From assembly GCA_033439265.1 (NCBI GenBank), contig JAVTVX010000001.1:12604608-12668607 (forward strand): 64,000 bases of DNA, given 5' to 3'. The notes below the pieces were generated by a model that was given only the letters and a program-made list of their open reading frames with translations, searched no databases and had not been told where the DNA came from. The stretch's first letter is position 1, and each line of letters starts with the position of its first letter. The translations under genes and the position numbers were made by a program. Origin of the DNA: Dillenia suffruticosa (Eukaryota > Streptophyta > Magnoliopsida > Dilleniales > Dilleniaceae). Below, piece after piece: positions 35,385 to 44,946 of the stretch.

Positions 35385-35790
35385 TTGCCTGCACTGTGTT
35401 ATGCTGCTACAGGCGCTGTGCGCATGTGAGCACCCGCACTGGCGCCTGCCCATGCTCGCGCGGGCGCCTGCGTGGGCAGGCGCCTCACGCTGGCAAGCAC
35501 GCATGCGAGCGCCTGCCCTTGCTCGCGTTGGCGCCCTCGTAGGCAGGCGCTGCGCGCATGCGAGTGCCCGCACTGGCGCCTGCCCATGCTCGAGCAGGCA
35601 CCCGCGTGGGCAGGCGCCCCGCGAAAGCAGCGCCCGTGCGGGTGCCTGCCCTTGCTTGCACTGGCATCTGCCTATGCTCGAGTGGGCGCCCGCGTGGGCA
35701 GGCGCCCCACGCAAGCAGTTCCCGTGCGGGCGCCAGCGGGGGCAGGCGCCTTGCAAGCAGCGCCCGTGCGGGCGCCAGCTTGCTCAACTT
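35385..35790. repeat. GC-rich island B in CACTA-2 (tandem array)
   Basis: About 400 bp built from units such as GCGCCTGCCCATGCTCG and GCGTGGGCAGGCGCC, repeated at least five times with changes. GGCGCC palindromes recur. Six overlapping frames of 60-140 codons on both strands come only from the lack of stop codons. None is a credible gene. Confidence 0.75.
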
Positions 35791-35821
35791 CCTTTTATTT
35801 ATGCTTTATGCAAAAAAGGGT

Positions 35822-35905
35822 AAAGTGTTGCAAGCACCCGGATTCGAACCTATGACCAACTGAATTTTTGGGGTGTTAACCATTAATCCACAACTTTTTT
35901 CTTGG
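35822..35905 (-). other. tRNA-like segment with pol III box B
   Basis: On the minus strand GGATTAATGGTTAACACC resembles box A and GGTTCGAATCCGG matches box B of tRNA genes, followed by GTGCTTGCAAC. The spacing suits a tRNA-derived SINE head or a decayed tRNA. No acceptor-stem pairing or A tail is evident. Confidence 0.35.
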
Positions 35906-36079
35906 GTAAGATTTTCTTTTTTTTTTTCTTTCTTTCTTTCTTCCTACCAATCTCAAACTGATTAGTTAGTTGAGCGATTAGTTTCTGAATTGAAATGATT
36001 CACTTCATCACACAGAGCAAGGCTTACAGGCACTTAAATGTAGTAAATATGTAGTAATTAAGTAGTAAGTGATTTTTTC

Positions 36080-36590
36080 AACAACGTAGCGGTATTGATT
36101 TAAAATATAAAAAAAATTGTGACGAATTAAAAACGCGGTAATGAAAAAAAGGGCGGGAGAAAAAACGCCAAAGAAAAAATGGGCGGGATTTTAAAAATTT
36201 GTTTGTGAAAATATTATATCATAAATCCTACACGGTCATCAAAATTTCTCCAATTTTTTTAACAACGTGGCGGTATTGATTTAAAATATAAAAAAATTTG
36301 TTACGAATTAAAAACACGGTAATGAAAAAAAAGGTGGGAGAAAAAACTCCAAAGAAAAAATGGGCGGGATTTTAAAAATTTGTTTGTGAAAAAGTTATAT
36401 TATAAATTCTGCGTGGTCATCAAAATTTCTCCATCCTTTCACCATCAAAGTTTCATCATTTTCTCTTAAAAATTCTCCTCCCCTAACCTATTTAAACCTA
36501 TGGATGAGTATTGTATGAAAAATCACAACAATTCTAAGAAGAAGAACAAATATCAGTATGAACAATCTCAATCTCCAAATGTTACCAGGT
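36080..36590 (+). repeat. CACTA-2 promoter-like module, copies 2 and 3 in tandem
   Basis: Two tandem copies (about 36086-36255 and 36268-36435) share GCGGTATTGATTTAAAATAT, GGTAATGAAAAAAA, TGGGCGGGATTTTAAAAATT and a TATAAATTCT-like stretch. After the second copy comes a CT-rich leader and ATGGATGAGTATTGTATG at 36501, then 36655-36750 with an intron-like CAG border. This could be the first exons of a lost element gene. No domain is recognisable. Confidence 0.45.
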
Positions 36591-37029
36591 TTTAAAAATA
36601 AGCACATTATTTTAGTTTGATATTTAATATTAAAATGCTGTTTTTAATTTTTTATTTTGAACAGTTGTGAAGAAATATAGAAATCAATACTATCAAGATG
36701 TTTTGGATCAAAATATTTTGGATTCAGATAAAGAAAAAGGCTCTCGGTTAATATTTTCATTTACAATCATAATTTATTATTTAATATGTATAATTTACTA
36801 TTTACAATGATTTTTGACAGATAAAGATGCCTTCAAACTTGATGAATATTTTTTTTTTCGAACATCTCAGAATACATGTAGTTATGTGACATATGCCTTT
36901 GTTTTTTTTTTTGGAAGTAAGTAACCGATATAGATCACTGTAACATAATAAAATAGCAATTTTGGAGTAAGACAATATAAACAACACATGTAGTAACCAT
37001 GTGGTAATCGATATTAAAACCATGTGGTA

Positions 37030-37245
37030 ACCATGGGCATCCATGCTTGTCTGTGTGGGGCAGGAGCGTCCAAGCTCTATGCATGCCCACGCATGCGTAG
37101 GCTACGCACTCTTGCAAGCAACCGCACGGGTGCCCACGTGCTCTGCATGCCGGTGCGCATGCAAGCGCTTGCCCATGCTGTGCGCATGGTCTATCGCCCA
37201 AACGGGCGCCCGCCTTTGCCCACACAGGCCCCCGCGTGCGAGCAT
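37030..37245. repeat. GC-rich island C in CACTA-2
   Basis: Similar in style to islands A and B (ACGGGTGCCCACGTG, AACGGGCGCCCGCC). A short fourth piece lies at 37798-37852 (ATGACGGGCGCCTGATGG). Overlapping frames here are not supported as genes. A TTTTC array follows at about 37322-37349. Confidence 0.65.
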
Positions 37246-37849
37246 GCGATATGTCAACCATTATACCACAAAACACAATTAAGTCAACCATTATACCACA
37301 ATGTGATATGTGCTATTCTATTTTCTTTTCTTTTCTTTTCTTTTCTTTCTTCCTAGTTATCTCAACTTCAATTTTTTTTTTATCTGCTTCTCACTTTTTT
37401 TTCCCCTTATCTTACTCTAACCTCTATTATTTTTCCTTCATGAGATCTTTTTTTTTTTGTTTTTCTATTCTCATTGAGTTTTTTTACTACTATTTTGATA
37501 TATTCAAACCAATTTATTTGAATGATATTTAAATTGAATATCATTAATGAATTATAATTTATTAATTTTATATATTTTGAATGGTAAATATTTGTGATTA
37601 AATATATAGATTTTTTAAATTATTAATATATTATAATTTAAATTCCATACTCATTCAAAAAACAAAAAATAAGAAAAAATAAAACACAATTAAATTAATT
37701 GAAATAGAATTAATTAAAATAAAAAATGAAAAAAATATAATAGTTGAAATATAAATAAAAAAAATTAGATTTAGTGAAATTACAAATTACCATTAAGTGC
37801 ATATGTCGTTTGGCATGTGCGGGGGCCTTTGCTAGCATGACGGGCGCCT

Positions 37850-38230
37850 GATGGCTACTATCCACTTACAACTTACCAGTTAACTATATATCACAAACTT
37901 ATCACTAACTTATCACTATATAAATTTACTTACTTACTTACTATCTACTTACCACATACTTACCACCTATTTACCACCTACTTACTACCCACTTATCTAG
38001 TTAAAACTACTACTATCATAAATTTACTACAACTTACTACTTACTTACCATCTACTTACTACCTACTTAAAATTACTACTATCATAAATTTACTACAACT
38101 TATTACTTACTTACCATCTACTTACTACCATCATAAATTTACTACAACTTACTACTTACTTACCATCTACTTACTACCTACTTATCTAGTTAAAACTACT
38201 ACTATCATAAATTTACTATAACATACCACT
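37850..38230. repeat. Right subterminal repeat array of CACTA-2
   Basis: ACTTACCATCTACTTACTACC and related units (maximum 20 shown in parts: ACTTACCATC, TACTTACTACC) and TACTACTATCATAAATTTAC occur three to four times. This is the sort of cluster that binds the transposase in CACTA elements. Confidence 0.7.
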
Positions 38231-38717
38231 CAGACTATTTTCAAATCTAAAAGTATATGATACAAATATGATAACAATTTTATGTTTTAGTGACGTTACA
38301 ATATATATGTTAGTATAAATAGAATTTATACAAACGGTTTGTTCTAACGGTGAGAATTAAATATAGTTTTAAAAGACGGTGGAATTTGTATGTTGCCATA
38401 CATTTAAAACTTATAGAGAAGTAGACAATAAAAAAAATTTATATTGAAACTATTTTTAAACCGTGCCAAAAAGACTATTACATTTACTGACTATAATTTT
38501 TAACCATCACAATTGAATATTGTTTTACAGACAATTGTGTGGTACCTTTACAGACGATTGCTGAACTTTTCTTCACGGACATTTTAGTCTATTGGGAAAG
38601 ACTTATATTTTTTGACGATTTCATTAGAAGCCGTCTCTATAAAGTATAAAAATCGTAACTAAAAGTCTCCAACCCTAAAAGTTACCGTCGGTATAATACT
38701 TTAATTTTGTAGTGATA

Positions 38718-39530
38718 ATATGTAGAAAAAGAAGCAAGTGCAGGGAATGGTATTCATAGAGCCATGTGTGAGGCATGACCGTTGGGGAAGCGAGCCAGAC
38801 TACCATTTCCAGTAGTGAAAGCATGGAGAGCAACTAAGAAGCTTCAACTCATTCACATTGATGTTCGTGAAGCCATGAAATCTGTATCTTTAAATGGTAG
38901 TAGGTCTTTCCTAATTTTCATTGATGACTTTACCAGAATGTGTCGGGTTTATTTCCTCAAGCAAAAGAAATAGTTTGATGATGTGTATTGAAATTTTAAA
39001 AAATGGGTCGAAAATCAAAGGGGCCGTAGAATTAACGTAATTTTGCCATGGGATTGAACATTAACACTCTGTAACCTATACTCCTCAAGGGTCAGTGTGA
39101 GGAAGAACAAAATAATTATGGTTATGGCTTGATGTTTGCTACTTGAGAAGATCATGCAAAAAAAATAATAATAATAAATAAATAAATAAATAAATAAATA
39201 AAAATAAATTTTGGGTAGAGGCTGTTAATACTGATAACTTTTACTAAACTGGTCACCCACTAAGGTTTTAAAAGGAAAAACACCTTTTGAAGCCTTGTGT
39301 GGTTCAAAGCTTTCTGTTTTTAATATGAAAATATTTGTTTGCCAGTGTTTCACCTAAATTCCAGATGTTGAACAAGGGAAGCTTGATCCAAAGGCAGAAT
39401 ATGGAGTTTTTACTGGTTACAGCAATGTCACCAAAGGTTACAGAATTTTTCAGCCTTTGACAGGAAAGGTGAAAGTATGCAAGGATGTCAAGTTTGATGA
39501 AGCCGCAAGATAGAATTGGGAGAATGAAGA
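38718..39530 (+). pseudogene. Copia-2 integrase
   Basis: After CACTA-2 the copia reading resumes. A stop interrupts CEA, then [21 protein letters not shown] and [21 protein letters not shown] are open (38782-38973); these include the first catalytic aspartate. The rest of the core is broken, with an ATAA microsatellite (about 39166-39206) inside. The end of the region (PFEALCGSK-like, then VFTGYSNVTKGYRIF) is recognisable. Confidence 0.8.
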
Positions 39531-39639
39531 AAATGTCAGTGCAAGGGGAGATGAGCTACAATTGCAAGAAGAGGACAAAATTGACAATGTTCCTCTGAGA
39601 GGTTCAATGTCATTGACAGAAATTTATCAAAGGTGCAAT

Positions 39640-40520
39640 ATGACAGCATTTGCAAAGGTTTAATATGAAAGTATTTGAACCTGCAGGTTATGATGAGGCT
39701 GCTAAAGATACAAAATGGATTGCTGCAATGGAGGAGATTAAAATGATTGGGAAAAATCAAACCTCGCAACTTATGAACAGGCCACAACATGAGAAGACAA
39801 ATGGTGTGAAATGGGTCTATAGAACTTTTTTAAGGCTAGTCATAAATGGGTATGCTTAACTATATGGTGTAGACTTTTAGAAACGTTTTCACCTGTGGCA
39901 AGGTTGGATACTGTTAGATTTTTCCTTACACTTGCAGCACAAAAGCAGTGGCCAATTTATCATCAGTCAACTTTTCTAAATAGCTATCTGGATAAGAAAG
40001 AAATTTTTGTTGAGCAGCCTGAAAGATTTGTAGCAGATTCAAGCAAGGTTTACTTGCTTAAAAAAACATTGTATGGCTTAAAGGATTTATGAACACTTAC
40101 AGAGCATAGGCTTCAACAAAAGCATGAGTGAATCAATTTTGTATATCAAAATTGTTGATGCTGATTTGATTGTTGTTTCACCGGAAGCAATGCAGGCTTG
40201 ATTGCGCAGTTCAAGACTCAAATGATGGAAGCCTTTGAAATGACTGATCTAGGAGAAATGACATTTTTCTTAGGAATGGAGATTTAACAAACTCAAGCGG
40301 ATTTTTTATTGGACAACAAATATGCAAGGGAGGTGTTGAGGAAATTCAATATAGAGGATTGCAAGTCAGAGCACTCTTTCTCAAAATGAGAAATTTAGTA
40401 AAGAAGATATTGCAAGAGAAGGTTGATAAGGGATCAGACAGGAGCATCATAGGACATTTAATGTACTTAACAGCAACAAGGCCCGGCCTGATATAATGAT
40501 TTATGTGAGTCTGCTGTCCA
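39640..40520 (+). pseudogene. Copia-2 reverse transcriptase
   Basis: The segment ETFSPVARLDTVRFFLTLAAQKQWPIYH is followed by EIFVEQPERFV and KVYLLKKTLYGLKD (39895-40092), standard copia blocks. Upstream, AKDTKWIAAMEEIKMI (39650-39859) is the start of the domain. Stops and frameshifts separate the blocks. In FLNSYLDKKEI the usual AFLNGYL region is altered. Confidence 0.8.
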
Positions 40521-40559
40521 GATATATTTGCATTGTGCTAGTGAACTGCAATTTAAAGC

Positions 40560-41092
40560 TGCAAAGAGGATTGTCAGGTACATTAAGGGGACTCAACAGT
40601 TTGGAATGAAGTTTGATAAAAAAGAGAAGGTATTGCTAGTGATTGGGCAAAATCATGCGATGATATGATGAGGAGCACAACTTGTTATCTGTTTAGTCTT
40701 GGGTCTGGTTGTTTCAGTTGGAGCTCAAAAAGTAAGAAGTTGTGGCACAATCAACTACTGAAACCGAGTAAGTTGCAGCTGCTGCCGTGGTTAATCAAAC
40801 CTTATGGCTAATGAAGCTGATAACGAATAAGCAAATGGCTCAAGAGGCTGCAACAAAAATATTTGTTGATAACAAAGCTGCCATAGCAATTTCAAATAAT
40901 CCAGTTTTTCACGGTAGAACTAAACATATTAAAGTCAAGTATTACTATGTTAGAGAAGTTCAGAAGATTAATGAAGTTAGCTTGACTCATTGTAGTACAC
41001 AAGTTCAACTAACTGATGTTTGGACAAAAGGATTATCAAAGTTAAGATTTGAGTTTTTGAGAAACCAGATTGGACTTTGTAGAAAAAAATAG
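40560..41092 (+). pseudogene. Copia-2 RNase H
   Basis: The last 101 codons (40787-41092) are open and contain KIFVDNKAAIAISNNPVFHGRTKHI and LTDVWTKGLSKLRFEFLRNQIGL, the C-terminal end of copia polyproteins. Upstream parts carry stops. The stop at 41090 lies just before the polypurine tract. Confidence 0.82.
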
Positions 41093-41323
41093 CAGGGAGG
41101 AATAGCAAATGCTGTTGTGTGCTGCAAGTTTGTTCATAATTTAAATAATAAAAACCTTGTTACTGCAATCTGCAAAAGTGTAAATAGTTATTTCGATTTT
41201 ATCTTTTCTTTTTATTATTATTTTTTATTTTGTAATTCAGTTGAATTTTGTTAAGGTTTGTGAGAATTCTTGGGGATTTTAGATTTTTTTTTTTGGTTGG
41301 TATCTTACTGCTTTATACCAACA
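41093..41323 (+). repeat. Copia-2 polypurine tract and right LTR
   Basis: GCAGGGAGGAATAGCAAA (about 41092-41109) precedes the LTR, which starts TGCTGTTGTGTGCTGC at 41110 and ends ATACCAACA at 41323. It is followed by ACTTT. Confidence 0.7.
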
Positions 41324-41375
41324 ACTTTTCTAATATAATAATTTTTTAAGAAAAATCATAAAAAAAATATGTAGT

Positions 41376-41376
<1 letters not shown>

Positions 41377-41408
<32 letters not shown>
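41377..41408. repeat. T homopolymer
   Basis: A run of about 32 T. It could be a simple run or the trace of an antisense retroposon tail. No matching duplication was found. Confidence 0.7.
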
Positions 41409-41415
<7 letters not shown>

Positions 41416-41496
41416 ACACTAAGCAACCATTTTTTCAGGAATTAACACTCGAATAACTCAATGTGGTAGCAAGCTACAGCTAGGATATGCAGACAC

Positions 41497-41692
41497 ACCA
41501 ACATTTGATGGTGTAGGTGGGATGGGTAATTTCATTCCTTAATTAGATTGGGAGTTCGATTTCTTCTGAGTAAGAAAAAAACAATGTTGAGAGACCCACC
41601 TCCATAAATTAAACCCTGCACCGATTGATCCAAATTTATCAGAACGAATATCCAGATACTGAGTGATGACCAATCTATGGTATCAAAAAAAA
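41497..41692 (+). mobile_element. tRNA-derived SINE downstream of Copia-2
   Basis: A 196 bp insertion ends in an A run and has perfect 12 bp duplications, ATATGCAGACAC, at 41485-41496 and 41693-41704. A box B-like GGGAGTTCGATTTC lies at about 41550 and a box A-like GGTGTAGGTGGGATGG at about 41510. It has no coding capacity. Confidence 0.82.
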
Positions 41693-41704
41693 ATATGCAG
41701 ACAC

Positions 41705-42574
41705 GTTTCTGATTGAATTAGTGTATCTTTACAAGGGCAGATCTAGTGTTTAAACTGATAAATTGTGCAATTCCTCTTTCTTTTTATACACCATAAAATA
41801 TTGTTAAAAGATTTTATACAAAGTATAATAAAAAGAAGATATAATATATATTTTTTGTAATTTACTCTATTTTATGTGTTAAGCTTTTACTCAAAGCGGC
41901 AATTTATTATTTGAACTCTTGAATAATTATTTAATATACGATCTTGGCTGTATTTGGAATCAAATAAACTCCATAAAAATTATAAATTTTATTTATAATT
42001 TTAAGTTTTGTTAATTGGGAAAATACATTATGAAATTTATTTCTAACTCCTAATTAAAATTATTTTTTTAATTATCATATTATTTTAAAGGAGAGAACCA
42101 TGTACATTAAAAAAAAAAAACTCTTTTGCTATTTCAAATTGAAGAATTTAATTGAATTTGATATTTTATTTTTTGATTTCAGCCATAAGATTTTTGTTGT
42201 AAATGAATTTGTAGAAATATTTTCATTACAAAAGAATTTCCTTTTTTGGGTTAGAAATTAAAGGAAAAGGACTGCACTATGATTTAAGGTCGAGGACTGA
42301 AAAATGGGCGCCGGTGGTGATGTACGAGTGGAGAGAGGACAAAGCAGAAGGGACAAAAGGACCCAACAAGCATGGGAAACATCTCATAATGAGTGCCCAA
42401 AATCCCACAGAAAGGCCAATGGATTTTGAGAGTGTCTGACAGGTCAACCCTCATGACACCTTAGGAATGGCCTTCGTTGACCTTCCATTTCATGTACTTA
42501 CAAACTCTTTTAATTCAATCCGATTTATCTCCTTGCAGTAACTTGTCTTCCATCACAAACGCATCTTCCTCATA
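41705..42574. other. AT-rich DNA downstream of the FAMA gene
   Basis: No gene or element border can be supported. Composition becomes less AT-rich from about 42280, towards the FAMA 3' flank. Confidence 0.55.
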
Positions 42575-42581
42575 TCACAGT

Positions 42582-42628
<47 letters not shown>

Positions 42629-42846
42629 TCATATGTGTAATAACTGAATACTATATTTTCATAATAAATAGGATTACTCAAAAACATAAAATAATAATCC
42701 TCATTAAAATTCCCACACTCCAGTCACAGTGAGAGAGAGAGAGAGAGAGATGCTCATGTGTAATAACTAAATACTATATTTTCATAATAAATAGGATTAC
42801 TCAAAAACATAAAATAATAATCCTCATTAAAATTCCCACACTCCAG
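42575..42846. repeat. Tandem duplication with (GA)n, starting at the FAMA stop codon
   Basis: Unit A (42575-42723) and unit B (42724-42846) both run TCACAGTGAG, a GA tract, ATGCTCAT, then about 100 bp of almost identical sequence to CACTCCAG. They differ mainly in the length of the GA tract (about 45 against 20 bp). TCACA recurs at 42847, where TCA is the complement of the FAMA stop codon. The transcribed 3' region of the gene therefore holds two copies of its first 120-150 bp. Confidence 0.88.
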
Positions 42847-44471
42847 TCACATGTTGCTATTTGCATGGATAAAGCTGAATATTTGTTGAACTGAGCTTGC
42901 TATGTCCTCTGCAGTGAATCTCGATTCACTACCCACCTGCACATACCCACATACATAAAATATGCACATTATGTTCTACTAAAAAAGAAGATTTTATGAA
43001 TGTAAGAATGGCTAAGATCATACCTTGACATTGAAAGAATAGAGAACAGTTTGCTCAATGGTTGTAATGTTGGTGTGAAGAATACCAAGTTGCATATCTT
43101 CTAGTGCAGCTATAGTCTTGACGAGTTGGCCAGGCCTTTTTCTAGACAGAATCTTGATCATGGCATCCAAACCAAGTTGTTTCACTTCGACATCTGCCAA
43201 GCAAGATTTGTTCTCCGCCATTTCCTCACAAGGTCCTTCTGTGGTCACATCATTGATTTGATCACTTGGTAGAGGTAATGGAGGAAAGAATGGTGGTGGT
43301 GGTGGTGGTTGTTGGAGTGCAAGAGAGGGGTCGCCAACTTGTCGTGGACCTTCGCCATAGAGTCTTCTTCTCTTTTGCGATTCTAAGCATTGGAGAAGTT
43401 GTTCTAGTTCTCTCACAAATTCTATGGCTCCACCTATTATTGAAGCTTGATCTCCCTGTATGTTGAAACATAGAAAACAAAACTTAAACCAAATTATGGT
43501 GATAAAAGATTGATAGAACTTCAAAAAGTATCATGTACACATTTATTTATTTATTTTTCATTCTTATTGATGAAAAGATGTAAAATCTCTTTTTAGGGCT
43601 GAAAATTTCTCTGGTTGCTTATTTATAATGGAAGATGAAAGAATTTGAATGATTTTTATACCCGTTGTACATAGGATCCAGGCATGAGAGATCTCAAAAC
43701 TCGAAGATGTTCATTCATTTGCTTCCTTCGATTTCTTTCAACTGCGATGTGAGTCATCCTTTGGCTCTCTGCTTCTTCACTAGTCTTGATAGTTCTTGGC
43801 CTTTTTCTCTTGCTCTTAGCCAACTCCACCATAGGAGCATCGTTTTGAATATTTTCTCCAAGAAACCTAATTTGCACCGATGTATTCTCTGATGGCCCAA
43901 CTTCCTCTTCATTCTCTCCTTCTTTCTCTTCGTCAATCATTATTGTCCTCTCTTCTATAGCCACTCCTTTGAACCTCTCTTCACTACTATCTCCAACATG
44001 TTGAGGAACCAGTAAAGATGACTCATCTTGTAACTTCTCATTCAAAACAGGGAACTTCAAGAAGTAAACTGGATCAATCCCGGTTTCCTCTTCATTTATC
44101 TTTGCTCGGTTTAAGGCCAACTTAGGTCCAAAGTCTGCGAACTGCATCACATCGGTGAAGCTCAACCGATGCTCTAGAGAGGAAGAAGTGCAAAACCCAG
44201 ATGTCATTTGATGCTGTTGAGTAGTATTGAGCATGTAATCAACCATTCCATCGTTGTTATCATCCGAATCTCCACCAATCCTTGACTTCATAGGTTGATG
44301 ACTATTGTGATGATCATCTAATGAGTAGTCTAGACTAGTAAAATTTGCTGGCAAAGCAGCCTGCAATAATTGAGATTTACAATAAAACAACATGACATTA
44401 AAATTTGTCAACAGAAAAAAAATGTAAAGAAAATTTTGAGCTCTTACCGAGAAATTTTCTTCTTTCTCCAT
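42847..44471 (-). CDS. FAMA: FAMA-type bHLH transcription factor, stomatal guard-cell fate
   Basis: Four coding exons on the minus strand: 44448-44471, 43662-44360, 43024-43455 and 42847-42936. All introns are GT-AG and in phase 0; the joined frame is 414 residues, the length I recall for Arabidopsis FAMA. In FAMA the protein, with SCRM/ICE1-type partners, stops division and drives guard-cell differentiation; nuclear action is expected. Visible: N-terminal [18 protein letters not shown] and [14 protein letters not shown] blocks; basic region [18 protein letters not shown] (about 210-227, with the His, Glu and Arg that read E-boxes); helix 2 about 242-268 with LQCLE (262-266), an LxCxE retinoblastoma-binding motif; a proline run (291-304); C-terminal SMF-type domain from about 318 to 410. 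The ATG context is GCAATGG. SPEECHLESS and MUTE are less likely, because the N-terminal blocks are FAMA-specific. No defect is seen. Confidence 0.95.
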
Positions 44472-44819
44472 TGCTACATATACCCGGAATCTGAAACACT
44501 GATTAAGCTTAGCACAATGTAAAGAATCTTTGACAGCAGTGGTCCTTCAACTGAAAAAACAGTGAAAATTCATTATAAATTTTCATGGCTTCGATGAGTC
44601 CAAAATTAATGGAAAGGACAAGAAATTGTGTAGAGACAAATTATTGACTTTGTAGCTAAGAAGAAGCTATCTTGTTTGTATTTGTGGTTGAATAATGCAA
44701 TAGTACAGTGGACAAGCACAAGAGTTGAACTACTCACGGCTTGTTTGGTGTGAGAAAAAACAAAGTTGTAGTTTGTGAAGTTCAAGTGGTGGAAGATAAT
44801 ACTATATTGGTGATGCGAG

Positions 44820-44900
44820 TTTTGATCTTTATAAAGGCGAGGCTTATCTCTTTATAGTGTGGCAAAGATTTGCCTTATTAGAGAGGGTTTAGAGTTTGAT

Positions 44901-44943
<43 letters not shown>
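44820..44943 (-). promoter_or_regulatory. Probable FAMA core promoter with GA tract upstream
   Basis: On the minus strand two TATA-like sites are seen: CACTATAAAGAG (about 44867-44878) and CTTTATAAAGATC (about 44829-44841), some 360-400 bp before the ATG. An (AG)20 tract (44904-44943) lies directly upstream. The transcription start is not identifiable from sequence. Confidence 0.45.

Positions 44944-44946
<3 letters not shown>

Larger units (their letters stand above)
31030..38714. mobile_element. CACTA-2: large non-autonomous CACTA transposon
   Basis: The ends are CACTACAAAACAAGCG and, as complement of the right end, CACTACAAAATTAAAG. ATA duplications flank it (31027-31029 and 38715-38717). 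Subterminal repeats are of GGTTACTACT type on the left (31260-31560) and of TTACCATCTACTTACTACC type on the right (37850-38230), which are near complements of each other. The 7.7 kb body has GC-rich islands, a repeated promoter-like module and AT-rich filler. No transposase domain is recognisable, so movement would have needed a related autonomous copy. Confidence 0.88.
17847..41323 (+). mobile_element. Copia-2: Ty1/copia retrotransposon carrying three nested elements
   Basis: Diverged LTRs of about 200 bp end in the same sequence (CTTACTGCTTTATACCAACA). ACTTT stands at both outer borders (17842-17846 and 41324-41328). A TTGGTATCATAGCC primer-binding site follows the left LTR. Gag, protease, GAG-pre-integrase, integrase, reverse transcriptase and RNase H segments follow in copia order on the plus strand, but are scattered over 23 kb. 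Gypsy-2, CACTA-1 and CACTA-2 are inserted between them, each with its own target duplication. Without these, about 4.2 kb remain, slightly short for copia, so deletions have also occurred. Confidence 0.85.

Noticed and set aside
35372..35863. Several overlapping open frames of 60-140 codons rich in alanine, arginine and proline, on both strands
   Set aside because: They arise because the GC-rich tandem array has few stop codons. Frames on all strands look equally good, and none resembles a protein family.
37236..37532. Phenylalanine-rich frame in CACTA-2
   Set aside because: Translation of a TTTTC microsatellite and pyrimidine-rich DNA.
43266..43466. Plus-strand frame with a valine run opposite FAMA exon 3
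   Set aside because: It is the antisense shadow of the proline tract in FAMA.
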